Numbered from the stretch's first letter, positions 8,285-16,707 are shown. The stretch: DNA of 34,761 nt from DAIMZM01 sp036733985 (GCA_036733985.1 DAIMZM010000013.1:1-34761); one strand, 5' to 3'. Translations and numbers: made by a program. The notes: generated from the letters alone by a model not told the origin.

Positions 8285-8343
8285 TGTTCCTCAATAAAGT
8301 ATATTTAACGCGTATTTACGGCAAAACGCTGCCAGCGGTCTCG

Positions 8344-8446
8344 GCCCTTGCCGGTTGTCCTGGGGTTGCCGGAGGCAGGAAAATGGGGCGGCCTGTGGCA
8401 GAAAGCCACAGCTAACTGTCTCCGCCAGCCGCCGCCCTTGTCGGTT
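8344..8446 (+). promoter_or_regulatory. Direct repeats upstream of the sigma-54 promoter: candidate activator sites
   Basis: GCCCTTGCCGGTT (8344-8356) recurs as GCCCTTGTCGGTT (8434-8446), 12 of 13 bases identical and 90 bases apart. They lie about 93 and 183 bases before the -24 element, the usual range for enhancer sites of sigma-54 activators. Between them GGGCGGC (8386-8392) and GCCGCCC (8431-8437) enclose a perfect CTGTGGC/GCCACAG hairpin (8393-8411). No gene lies in 8011-8641. Confidence 0.4.
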
Positions 8447-8536
8447 CGGGGAAAAAAGCGGATAAAATTTTGCTTTCCCGTCCTGCAAGGGCAGCAGATT
8501 CAGATTAAAAAAACTAATTTAAAGTTTTTTCAAAAA

Positions 8537-8553
8537 TTGGCACGATAATTGCT
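8537..8553 (+). promoter_or_regulatory. Sigma-54 (-24/-12) promoter of the BMP-type ABC operon
   Basis: TTGGCACG at 8537-8544, four bases, then TTGCT at 8549-8553. The GG (8539-8540) and GC (8551-8552) are separated by exactly ten bases, so the match to the TTGGCACG-N4-TTGCW consensus is essentially complete. Transcription should start near 8564, about 78 bases before the ATPase gene. The divergent gene is a sigma-54 activator. Confidence 0.9.
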
Positions 8554-8641
8554 TCATAGAATTATAGAGGGAATCGTGACAGGCCGCGCCAATAAAGGCG
8601 CAAGGACAGGATTCAATTCAGTTTAATGGGGGGTGTGCTTA

Positions 8642-10213
8642 TTGGATATTAGTATGCGGGGAATCGTGAAAAGGTTTGGCAAGACCTTGGCCAATGACCA
8701 TGTGGATCTGGATTTACACCCTGGCGAGATCCATTGCCTGCTGGGGGAAAACGGCGCTGGTAAAAGTACGCTGATGCATATTCTTTACGGCCTGTATAAA
8801 GCGGATGAAGGCGATATTTTCATTGACTCGCAGCGGGCCAGATTCCGTTCGCCCCAGGACGCGGTGGCGCTGGGCATCGGCATGATTGCCCAACACTTCA
8901 ATTTAATCCCCCGTATGACCGTAAAGGAAAATATCGTCCAGGGCAATATTCCCCGGCGGGAAAAGTTTTCTTTCCTTTGGGATAGCAAGCGGGCTTCGGA
9001 AATCGTCCGGGAGCTGGGGGAAAACACCGGCATTGTAGTAGATCCGGATGCCGTGGTCAGTGAACTGTCCGTGGGCTTGCAGCAAAAGGTGGAGGTGCTC
9101 AAGGCCATCTATTTGGGGGCCCGGGTGCTGATCCTGGACGAGCCCACGGCGGTGCTGACCCCCCAGGAGGTTGCGGAGCTGTTTATCATCATGCGGCGGA
9201 TGGCCGCCCAGGGAGATAGCCTGATCATCATTACCCATAAGCTGGAAGAGGCTATGCTCTGCGACCGGGTGACCGTACTCAGCAGCGGCCGGGTGGTCTT
9301 CCGCAGTATGGTGGCCGACCTGACCAAGGAAGAGCTGAACCGGAAGATGTTTGACGCCTGCATCAAGGAAGGCGGACGCGACTGCCTGGCGGCGGCAACC
9401 GCTACCCCGCCTCTCACCAAGGCGAAAACCCTGGGCTGCGGCGGCAAAGATGTGCTTTTCCAGGTGACGGATTTATGCGCCAAGGGCGCTACCCGGGCTT
9501 CCTCTCTGAAGGATGTTTCCTTTACGGTGAACCGGGGCGAGATACTGGGGATCGCCGGCGTGGCCGGCAATGGCCAGTCTGTCTTTTTCAACGCTTTGCT
9601 GGGTCTGCTGCCGCTGGAATCCGGCCAGGTTTGCCTGAAAGGCGCGGATATCAGCAATGCCACGCCCAAGCAGCGGCGGGAGGCGGGCGTCAGCTGCATC
9701 AGCGAGGACCGCAAACGGCTGGGCCTGCTGCTGGATATGTCCCTAGCGGATAATATCATCCTGGGTTATGCGGATAAACCGCCCTTTTCCCGAGGGAGAC
9801 AGCTGGATTATAAGCGGATTAGGGATTTTGCCCGCAGCCAGATCGCCAATTTCGAGATCAAAGCGCCCACGGAAGAGATACGTGTGGGCCAGCTGTCCGG
9901 GGGCAATCAGCAAAAGGTGATCCTGGCCCGGGAACTGAGCCAGGATCCGGATCTGATCATCGTCTCCCAGCCCACCCGGGGCCTGGATGTGCGCACCACC
10001 CAGTTCGTCCGGGAATTGCTGCGAGAGAACCGGGACCGGGGTAAAGGCATTTTACTGATTTCCTATGATCTGGAAGAGATTTTGCAGGTAGCGGATCGGA
10101 TTGCGGTTTTCTTCGAGGGCCGGCTGTGTTTTGTGCCCCCGGGGGCCTGCGTGGAAGAGATTGGCCGCTATATGGCGACGGGAGGGGAAACGCGTGAAGC
10201 GATTGCAAATTAG
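8642..10213 (+). CDS. BMP-family ABC importer, double ATPase subunit (YufO/NupO/RfuB type)
   Basis: About 523 residues with two ATPase domains in one chain, as in importers for nucleosides (YufOPQ, BmpABCD) and for riboflavin in spirochaetes (RfuBCD). The first domain has GENGAGKST (about residues 36-44), LSVGLQQK and LILDEPTAVLTP. The second has the family's degenerate Walker A (GVAGNGQS), then LSGGNQQK and SQPTRGLDV. I chose TTG 8642 because GGGGGGTG at 8628-8635 lies six bases before it; GTG 8633 is the alternative. It is the first gene after the sigma-54 promoter, and the permease gene overlaps its end. The substrate cannot be read from the sequence, since no binding-protein gene remains in the operon. 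Confidence 0.9.
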   Translation: MDISMRGIVKRFGKTLANDHVDLDLHPGEIHCLLGENGAGKSTLMHILYGLYKADEGDIFIDSQRARFRSPQDAVALGIGMIAQHFNLIPRMTVKENIVQGNIPRREKFSFLWDSKRASEIVRELGENTGIVVDPDAVVSELSVGLQQKVEVLKAIYLGARVLILDEPTAVLTPQEVAELFIIMRRMAAQGDSLIIITHKLEEAMLCDRVTVLSSGRVVFRSMVADLTKEELNRKMFDACIKEGGRDCLAAATATPPLTKAKTLGCGGKDVLFQVTDLCAKGATRASSLKDVSFTVNRGEILGIAGVAGNGQSVFFNALLGLLPLESGQVCLKGADISNATPKQRREAGVSCISEDRKRLGLLLDMSLADNIILGYADKPPFSRGRQLDYKRIRDFARSQIANFEIKAPTEEIRVGQLSGGNQQKVILARELSQDPDLIIVSQPTRGLDVRTTQFVRELLRENRDRGKGILLISYDLEEILQVADRIAVFFEGRLCFVPPGACVEEIGRYMATGGETREAIAN

Positions 10214-11315
10214 CCCTGATCATTTTTCCAGCATGAAGCTATGGACCAAGACCCTGAGCTGGCTGGCGGCACTTCTGGTCATCGTGCTGCTGCCCGGTAT
10301 TCTGCTGACGGCGTCGGGCTTTAATCCTTTGGCCGTCATTGCCAGCATTGTCGGCAATTCCCTGGGCTCTGCTTCCGCCATTGCCGCCAGCCTGCGCAAA
10401 AGCGCGCCCATCGTGATCGCAGCGGTAGGCGCCACCGTGGCCTTCCGCTGCGGCGTCTGGAATATCGGTATTCAGGGGCAAATCATCATGGGTGCTTTAG
10501 GCGCGACCATTGCCGGCCTCTACCTGGATCAGCTGCCCCGGTTCCTGCTGCTGCCGGCCATTTTCCTGCTAGCGGCCCTGCTGGGCGGGCTCTGGGGCGC
10601 CCTCTGCGGCTGGCTCCGGCAGAAGCTGCATGTAAGCGAGCTGATCTGCGCTTTGCTGCTGAATTATATTGCCAAATACATTGTTTACTACCTGGTACGC
10701 TATCCCCTGCGGGGGGCGGATGCTTTTGGCCCTACCACCGACACCCTGTCCGCCGCCGCCCGCCTGCCAGCTTTGGCCGCCAACGGCGCCTGGTCCATCG
10801 TGCGGGTGGATATCCTGCTCGCTTTTGTTCTGGCCGCCCTGATCTGGTATTTGTTCCATTCCACCATACTGGGCTATGAAATCCGCGCGGTGGGGGATAA
10901 TCCTCCCGCCGCCCAGCTGGGCGGCATCAAGATCAACCGGGTGGTCATTCTGGTAGTGTTCATTGGCGGCGCCATCGCCGGCCTGGGCGGCATGAGCAAG
11001 GTCACCGGCGTCCAGGGCTATCTGTCTGAAAGCGTTGCCGACAATTATGGCTTTTACGCCATTGCCGCCGCGCTGATCGCCCGGAACAACCCCCTCCTCA
11101 CCGCTATCCTGGCGCTGGTCGTGGGCTGCTTTCTCACCGGCGCCATGGGCATCCAGGCCACCATGGGCGTTCCCTCCGTACTGGTGATGGTTATCCTGGC
11201 CACTTTTCTCCTGGGTATCCTAGTCCGGCCGGCCATTGAGAAATCCCTGCGTAAAGCGTTTATCCGTCGGGCGGCGGCGATGCCCGCCGCCCTGGAGAAA
11301 GGAGAGGCTGCCTGA
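10194..11315 (+). CDS. BMP-family ABC importer, permease subunit (YufP/RfuC type)
   Basis: 373 residues from GTG 10194, preceded by GGGAGGGG and overlapping the ATPase gene by 20 bases (translational coupling). It is very hydrophobic with about eight to ten membrane segments. FRCGVWNIGIQGQIIMGAL and LGGIKINRVVILVVFIGGAIAGLGG are typical of this permease family (BPD_transp_2). The C-terminus is short and basic. Together with the neighbouring ATPase it would form the membrane part of a nucleoside or related importer. The stop overlaps the next start as ATGA at 11315. Confidence 0.9.
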   Translation: MKRLQISPDHFSSMKLWTKTLSWLAALLVIVLLPGILLTASGFNPLAVIASIVGNSLGSASAIAASLRKSAPIVIAAVGATVAFRCGVWNIGIQGQIIMGALGATIAGLYLDQLPRFLLLPAIFLLAALLGGLWGALCGWLRQKLHVSELICALLLNYIAKYIVYYLVRYPLRGADAFGPTTDTLSAAARLPALAANGAWSIVRVDILLAFVLAALIWYLFHSTILGYEIRAVGDNPPAAQLGGIKINRVVILVVFIGGAIAGLGGMSKVTGVQGYLSESVADNYGFYAIAAALIARNNPLLTAILALVVGCFLTGAMGIQATMGVPSVLVMVILATFLLGILVRPAIEKSLRKAFIRRAAAMPAALEKGEAA

Positions 11316-11641
11316 TGTTGTGGATTATCCCTGCTGTTTTAAATTCAACGGTCAATCTCTGTTTCACCCTGCTGGTGGCATCCCTGGGCGAGGCGATCTC
11401 GGAAAAAGCCGGCGTCTATAACCTGGGCCTGGAAGGCTATATGCTGTTTGGCGCTTTCTTTGGCTATTACGGCTCCCTGCTCAGCGGCAGCGTCTGGGTG
11501 GGCGTACTCTTCGCCATACTCGCCGGCCTGCTGCTCAGCCTGATCCACGCCTTTGTCTCCATCACCCTGAACATGAATCAGATCATCAGTGGCTTGGCCC
11601 TCTGGTTCTTAGGCATGGCTTTGCCGATCTGCATGGTGTAG
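11315..11641 (+). pseudogene. Second BMP-family permease (YufQ/RfuD type), truncated
   Basis: Starts ATG 11315 with AAAGGAGAG before it. Residues 1-103 match the N-terminus of the second permease (SLGEAISEKAGVYNLGLEGYM, then NQIISGLALWFLGMAL). The family is about 300 residues long, but homology ends at about 11,623 and the frame stops at 11641 after five unrelated residues. From about 11,617 the DNA is the back half of a minus-strand binding-protein gene. The importer should therefore be non-functional unless the missing part exists elsewhere. Either a real deletion/inversion or an assembly join explains this. Confidence 0.85.
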
Positions 11642-12096
11642 ACGGTGAGTCCCGCTTCTTCCAGCTTGGCATTGGCCTTGGGGGAGGTGATGCCCGCGAA
11701 GACAATGTCCGGCTCCAGCTTGAGCACTTCTTCAATATTCGTATCCTCAAAAGAGCCGGGATCTGTCAGCTCGGCAAACTGGGGATACATGGCCAGCAGC
11801 AGGGGATACGCGGCCTGGCTGGGCTGGCCCGCCAGTTTATCCGCCACGCCGAAAACAGCCACTTCATTGGTGGAGCCGCCCCGGCAGGTGATGACGATGC
11901 GCTCAATGCTTTCCGGGATAACCACCTCCCGGCCGGCCGCGTCGATCACGGTTTCCGGCTGGCTGACCACCGGCGTTTCCGCCGGGGCGGGAGCGGGTTC
12001 CGCCGGGGGCGGAGCGGTGGCTGTCTGGGCGCAGGCTGCCAGACAGAGGACCAGGCAGAGCAGCAGGGCCAGCAGCCGGTTTTTCTTCATGTTCAT
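11578..12096 (-). pseudogene. Metal/oxyanion ABC importer binding lipoprotein, C-terminally truncated
   Basis: Starts ATG 12096 after GGAGGG. A signal peptide ends in the lipobox LAAC (LCLVLCLAACAQ), followed by a Pro/Ala-rich linker and a periplasmic-binding domain: DAAGREVVIPESIERIV and EEVLKLEPDIVFAG. It breaks off after GLTVYTMQIGKA (about 11,617). The last 12 residues are antisense to the truncated permease. Only about 160 of the usual 340-380 residues remain. It belongs to the minus-strand module with DUF364 and the ATPase. Confidence 0.85.
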
Positions 12097-12153
12097 GATA
12101 CTTTCCCTCCAATTTTGAATTTATATGGTTAGGCAACAGGAAAACAAAACGCT

Positions 12154-13014
12154 TCAGCAGGCTTTCACGATCACGCTGGCCAGACTGTCTCCCCAACTAT
12201 CCCGCCGCTGGCCCTGAGCCAGGGTTTGGGCCAGGCTGAGCGGCGGCTGCCAGCGGTCGTAGAGGATATAGTTCAGGCCCAGGCCCAGCAAATATTCAGG
12301 CAGCAGGCCGGCGGAAGGGCCGAACAAGCCTTTGACCCTGGCTTGGCCGCATTGCGCCAGCAGGCCGGGGAGGGTATCGTTCACCAGAGTGCAGCCGGTC
12401 ATCAGCACCACGTCCGCAGTGGCCAGCAGGCTGGCGGTATCCGCTTTGCCGTCGTGAAAAGTCACGCCGGCCGGCCCCCAGGTTACCTGCTCACCGACGA
12501 CCAGGGTGCGCATGCTATGGGCGGAGCGAAAGTCACAGACGTGGAAGCTCAATCCCTGGCGGTGCAGGGCGCTGAGAACCCGGCCATAACCCACCACAAC
12601 CACCACATCCTCCGGCCGCAAAAAGTCCATTTCCTCATCCGGTGCCAAAGGGATGCCCCGCTTTTCCAGGGCAGCAGGATGGGTGAAGGGATAGGAGAGG
12701 GCGTTCAGCGCCGCCAGGCAAGCGCTGCGGAAGAGCAGCCCTTCCTGGCATAAAAGATGCCCGGCCAGGGCGTCCAGGTTCCGGCCCACAAAGGGCTGCA
12801 GGCTGACCAGGGGCGCCGGATCCAGGGGGCCGTATACGGCGTGCTCGCCGTTAAAGTGGAAAGCCATGCCGCTGTGGTTTTCCTGGGTTTCCACTGTGGT
12901 CCAGCCGGAAGCAAAGCCGATGCTGCGTAAGCGGCCGGGCTTTAGTCCCTGCTCCACGTATTGGCTGCGTATCATTTGATAAGCTTCATTTAAAGTTCCG
13001 CAGGATAGGGCCAT
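12154..13014 (-). CDS. DUF4213/DUF364 protein (putative heavy-metal chelation family), copy 1
   Basis: 286 residues. An N-terminal enolase-like part includes GFASGWTTVETQENHSGMAF, then the DUF364 Rossmann-like part with DVVVVVGYGRVLSAL, DVVLMTGCTLVNDTLP and GLFGPSAGLLPEYLLGLG. The structure of a Desulfitobacterium family member suggested heavy-metal chelation; no reaction is established. AGGTGAT precedes ATG 13014. It sits between the ATPase (13024) and the truncated binding protein (12096) on the same strand, so it is likely an accessory of a metal or oxyanion importer. A second DUF364 gene lies at 14501-15292. Confidence 0.85.
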   Translation of the reverse strand: MALSCGTLNEAYQMIRSQYVEQGLKPGRLRSIGFASGWTTVETQENHSGMAFHFNGEHAVYGPLDPAPLVSLQPFVGRNLDALAGHLLCQEGLLFRSACLAALNALSYPFTHPAALEKRGIPLAPDEEMDFLRPEDVVVVVGYGRVLSALHRQGLSFHVCDFRSAHSMRTLVVGEQVTWGPAGVTFHDGKADTASLLATADVVLMTGCTLVNDTLPGLLAQCGQARVKGLFGPSAGLLPEYLLGLGLNYILYDRWQPPLSLAQTLAQGQRRDSWGDSLASVIVKAC

Positions 13015-13023
13015 AAGATCACC

Positions 13024-13824
13024 TCATAGGCCTGCCGGGGCCGCATGCAGCCGGGGCAGGCAGGTTTTGATGACGCCGGCCTGGGCGTCTTCGATGCTGG
13101 CGATGCGTACGCTGAACCCATAGGCTTCCCGCAGGGCGTCTTCCGTGATGATCGCCTCAGCCTCTCCCACCAGGAAGGGGCGGGATTTGCTCATCAGCGC
13201 CACCTTGGTGGCGCATAAAAAGGCATGATCGGGGAAATGGGAAGTCATGATGATGCCCACGCCCTGGGCAGCCAGGTTTTCGATCTGGGCTAGCACCCGC
13301 ATTTGATTGCCGAAGTCCAGGTTGGAGGTGGGCTCGTCCATCACCAGGAAGCGGGGCTCCTGCATCAGGGCCCGGGCGATGAGGATCATTTGCCGCTCGC
13401 CGCCGCTGATTTCGGTGTAGATCCGGTCCCGCAGATAAGCCACGCCCAGGGTTTCCAGCAGATGTTCCGCCTGTGCATACCGTTCCCTGGAAGGGCTGGC
13501 AAAGGGGTTGGTGCGGCCCACGCCGCCCATGACCACCACATCCAGCACCTCAAAAGGGAAGGGGGGTTCATGTACCTGGGGCACATAGCCGACGAGCCTG
13601 GCCAGCTTCTTCCGGCTCATGGCCGCGATGCTTTGCCTGCCGATGCTGACTTCACCGCGCCGGGCAGGCAAAAAGCCCAGGATCGCTTTGAACAGGGTGG
13701 TTTTGCCCACGCCGTTTGGCCCCAGCAGGCAAAGCACCTCGCTGCCGGCCAGGGAAAAGGAGGCGTCGGCCACCACGTTCCCGGCGCCGTAGCCGCAGGA
13801 TAAATGGCAAGCTTCCAGTTTCAT
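13024..13824 (-). CDS. FecE/MolC-type ABC importer ATPase, copy 1
   Basis: About 266 residues. Walker A is GPNGVGKTT, the signature ISGGERQMILIARAL, Walker B FLVMDEPTSNLDFG, with the usual switch His in MTSHFPDHAF. LARLVGYVPQVHEPPFPFEV is typical of the FecCDE/MolBCA (type II importer) ATPases for siderophore, cobalamin, molybdate or tungstate. ATG 13824 is preferred over 13830 because AAGGG stands six bases before it. It overlaps the end of the permease gene by four bases. The gene is intact although its permease and binding protein are broken. Confidence 0.9.
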   Translation of the reverse strand: MKLEACHLSCGYGAGNVVADASFSLAGSEVLCLLGPNGVGKTTLFKAILGFLPARRGEVSIGRQSIAAMSRKKLARLVGYVPQVHEPPFPFEVLDVVVMGGVGRTNPFASPSRERYAQAEHLLETLGVAYLRDRIYTEISGGERQMILIARALMQEPRFLVMDEPTSNLDFGNQMRVLAQIENLAAQGVGIIMTSHFPDHAFLCATKVALMSKSRPFLVGEAEAIITEDALREAYGFSVRIASIEDAQAGVIKTCLPRLHAAPAGL

Positions 13825-14358
13825 GCCCATCCCTTCTTTCTTCTGAAGAGCAGGAAAATAAAAAACGGCGCGCCAATGGTGGAGGTGAGGATGCCCAGGG
13901 GCAATTCCATGGTAAAGACAGCCCGGGCAATATCATCCACTGCCAGCAAAAAGATGCCGCCGATGAGAAAAGAAACAGGCAGCAGGGTTTTGTAATTGGG
14001 GCCCGCGATCATCCGGGCCAGGTGGGGGATGACCAGCGCCGGAGCTGGCCCCCAGGATATCCGGGGACACCATGGGGTTCCGGAACAGCCCCTGATAGAC
14101 AGCGCCGGCCACCGCCAGGGAGCCGCCCACCAGCACCGCGGCGATGATGCGCGGCGCCCGGACCTTCAGGATCACCGACTGCACCATCTCCGGATTAACG
14201 CTGGCTTTTCCCAGCAAAGTGCTGGCCAGCACCTCCAGGGTCTGGCCCAGGCTCACGCCATAGCGGCCCACCAGGAAGGAAATGAAGAAAAGGGCCGTCA
14301 GCATTAAGGCCAGGGCCGTGCTGATGGCGCCGCTTTGGCCGGGGTGTTTTTCCACCAT
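13821..14358 (-). pseudogene. FecCD-type permease with internal deletion
   Basis: The N-terminal part from ATG 14358 (LVGRYGVSLGQTLEVLAS, then MVSPDILGASSGA) jumps directly to the C-terminal part (LVIPHLARMIAGPNY, ending FLLFRRKKGWA) in another frame. The 538 bases compare with 1023 in the intact paralogue at 16758-17780, so about 485 bases or 160 residues are missing between GASSGA and LVIPHL, and the frame changes at the join near 14040-14050. Several membrane segments are lost, so the protein cannot work. Confidence 0.9.
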
Positions 14359-14500
14359 GAAGTCCTCCTGCTTATGTTGGCCCCGCTATCCCTGTCCAGG
14401 GCTGTTGAGCAGCGGCCTGATTGGCAATTATGTTTGCCCGAATCTATACTTATGTAAGAATAATATCTTCGGTATACAATAATACATTATCACCGATTTG

Positions 14501-15292
14501 TCAATCCTGTGTTTTCTCAGGCTGTTTTCTGGGCAGGCGCATCTGATCCATCATCAGCCCGGCCTGAAAAAGCGTCATATTGCTGGCGCCGCTGAGCGCG
14601 TTCTCCAGCTTATCCGGCTGGCTGGAGATGAAGCCGGAGAGGCCGTAAACGCCCCGCTCAAAGAGGAGGGGGGCCAAAGGCGTGCTGGGGCCCACGATCA
14701 CCACCCGGGCCTTTTGGGACAGGGCCAGCAGACGGGGGAGGGTCTTGTTCACAAAGGTGCTGCCGGTGATGAAGACATAGTCCTGCTCCGGCAGGATGTA
14801 TTCGCAGGCCGGGTCAGGAAAATCCCCCATATCCGGATTCCGCTCCAGAACGGAAAGATCGCACTGGCCGATAAAGCGCTTTTCGATAAAGGGAAAATGG
14901 CCCACCACAGCCACCTTTTTGCCCTGTATTTCCTCGGTGTAGACGTCGAAGGCTTCCCGCACCTGGCCGGTGACGCTGGGATGCACAAAGCCGCAGGCCT
15001 CAGCCCGCTGGGGCTGGTTATACCAGCTGTTGATGGCGGCCATGCCCAGGGCAGCCTCCACCAGATTCCAGCTTTTCACCAGCCGGGCCGCTTGCTGCAA
15101 AGGCAGGCCAACCAGGCTTTGACCCTGGAACAGCGCCGGCCGGGTGATGAGGGGGATGGTCATGGCCAGGCCGATGCTGTCCTCGCTGGAGATGATCCGG
15201 CTCCAGTTATAGCCGCTTTGATAGTGCTTTACCAGGGGCTCGGCAGGGATGCCCGCGATCAGTTCATCATAAATTCGCCAGGGATCAGTCAT
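14501..15292 (-). CDS. DUF364 protein (putative heavy-metal chelation family), copy 2
   Basis: 263 residues from ATG 15292, which overlaps the end of the moeA-like gene. It shows the same two-part build as copy 1 but is clearly diverged: SIGLAMTIPLITRP in the front, then GKKVAVVGHFPFIEKRF, YVFITGSTFVNKTLP and VVIVGPSTPLAPLLFERG. The coupling to a MoeA-like gene and proximity to FecCD-type transporters suggest handling of a metal such as Mo or W. This is context inference, not demonstrated activity. The 142 bases between it and the broken permease (14359-14500) are AT-rich at one end and hold no gene. Confidence 0.85.
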   Translation of the reverse strand: MTDPWRIYDELIAGIPAEPLVKHYQSGYNWSRIISSEDSIGLAMTIPLITRPALFQGQSLVGLPLQQAARLVKSWNLVEAALGMAAINSWYNQPQRAEACGFVHPSVTGQVREAFDVYTEEIQGKKVAVVGHFPFIEKRFIGQCDLSVLERNPDMGDFPDPACEYILPEQDYVFITGSTFVNKTLPRLLALSQKARVVIVGPSTPLAPLLFERGVYGLSGFISSQPDKLENALSGASNMTLFQAGLMMDQMRLPRKQPEKTQD

Positions 15293-16542
15293 AAGGTTCC
15301 ACATCCTCTCCTAAAATTGCGGTGAACAGATCCTGCTCTGGCAAATATTCAACGGGGCAAAGCAGCTCCACCTGGGTGATATCCCCGGCTGCGCAGGCGG
15401 TTCCCGCCTGCCGGTAAAAGTTGCCGTTGGCCAGGGCCTGCATCTGGCCGCGGCTGGTTTTGGGCGCGAAGACGGAGCGGATATGATAACCGTCCGGGGC
15501 TTGGTAAATATGCACCCTTTCGCAGAAATCCGCTTGCCGGGCCGGGAAGGGATCATCGGCAATCACCGCCAGCTTTTGCATTTCAATGGCCGGCAGCCCC
15601 CGGAGGGCGCTGACAAAGGGCGCCAGGTAAAGGTCGCAGACGATCTGCGCCCCCAGGGGCGGCCCGGCAATGCCCAGCACCGGCTTGCCGCCTACCAGGG
15701 AGAGGCTGCTTTTCCGCCCTGGGCCATGGGCTAATTGGGACACGATCACCTGCCCCATCTCTTCCAGCACGCAGATGGTATAATCCTTGGTGCCCAGGGA
15801 GGAGCCGGCAATAATGATCGCGGCGTCGTTTTCCGCCAGGGCTTTGGCCAGGGCCGCGGCAATGGCTTCAGGATCATCCTTCACAATGGGATAGCGGCAG
15901 GGTAATCCGCCCCAGCCGCCCACATAGGCCGTGATCATCGGGCTGTTGCTGTCCACGTTTTTGCTAAGGGGTACCCGCGGCGGTGGGCGGCACCAGCTCG
16001 TCGCCGGTGGGGATAATCCCCAGCCGGGGTTTGCCAAAGACAGGGGCTTCCGCCACGCCCCCGGCGGCCAGCAGGCCGATATGGGCGGGCAGGATCAGTT
16101 CGCCTTTGGCGGCCAGCCGTTCGCCCTTTTGCAGGTAAGCGCCGATCTCATGCACCATCTCGCCCTGGCATGCGGGCCGGCTCCGGAGGATAATGCCGGT
16201 TTCGGTGAAAGTCACGTCCTCAATGGCGATCATGGTATCATAGCCTGGGGGCATGGCCACGCCGGTATTGCCATAGGCATATTCCCGCCCCTCCCGCCAG
16301 GCTGAGGTATCCGGCGGGCCTGCCGCAAAATCCTCATAGCGCACGGCAATGCCGTCGAAGCGGCTCACCGGCTGATTGGGCAGGGTGTTATTGCTATGGA
16401 TATCCCTGGCGCAGACCCTGCCCAAAACCCGGTCAAAAGGGAGAAGTTCCTCTCTTCCTACCGGCGTTACATGAGCCCGGATCAGGCGCACCATTTCCTC
16501 CCGCCGGGGGACAAAGCCCTTTTTCAATGCCTTTTCCCGCAC
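15285..16542 (-). pseudogene. MoeA-like molybdopterin/metal-insertion protein, frameshifted
   Basis: Starts GTG 16542 after GAGGA. The first frame carries the MoeA N-terminal domains (RFDGIAVRYEDF, GYDTMIAIEDV, LGIIPTGDELVPP) and stops at TAG 15964. The +1 frame resumes with VDSNSPMITAYVGG and continues through DDPEAIAAALAKALAE and GGKPVLGIAGPPLGAQ to 15285. The whole is 1258 bases (about 418 residues, MoeA-like length) with one surplus base, so a single indel in 15967-16000 explains the break. Family hallmarks are altered: SGGVSVG reads AGSSLG and LPGNP reads IAGPP, so it belongs to a diverged MoeA-like branch. A sequencing error or frameshifting cannot be excluded. Confidence 0.8.
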
Positions 16543-16651
16543 AATTTTTTCCTCGCTTTCTTGTCTCTTTTATGCCCCGGGGTATGGCTGTCCGGGACGG
16601 GCCCGGGGTTATTGGCGCGGCTCCCGGATAAATGCTGAAGTATTTATCTTG

Positions 16652-16680
16652 TTGACAGAATATATCCGGATGGCTATAAT
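16652..16680 (+). promoter_or_regulatory. Consensus sigma-70 promoter of the intact metal ABC operon
   Basis: TTGACA (16652-16657) and TATAAT (16675-16680) with 17 bases between: a perfect match. The spacer contains the palindrome ATCCGGAT (16664-16671), and AAGAATATTCTT (16724-16735) lies just downstream; either could be an operator. Confidence 0.85.
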
Positions 16681-16707
16681 CATATCAGGTTTATATTCTT
16701 TTTGCAA
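16679..16707 (-). promoter_or_regulatory. Sigma-70 promoter of the moeA-like/DUF364 operon, overlapping the opposite promoter
   Basis: Reading leftward, TTGCAA (16702-16707) and TATGAT (complement of 16679-16684) are 17 bases apart. The -10 shares two bases with the plus-strand -10, so both promoters cannot be occupied at once. The leader to GTG 16542 is about 130 bases and contains a very stable hairpin (CCCCGGG 16575-16581 with CCCGGGG 16602-16608, and an inner GTCC-G-GGAC). Confidence 0.65.
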
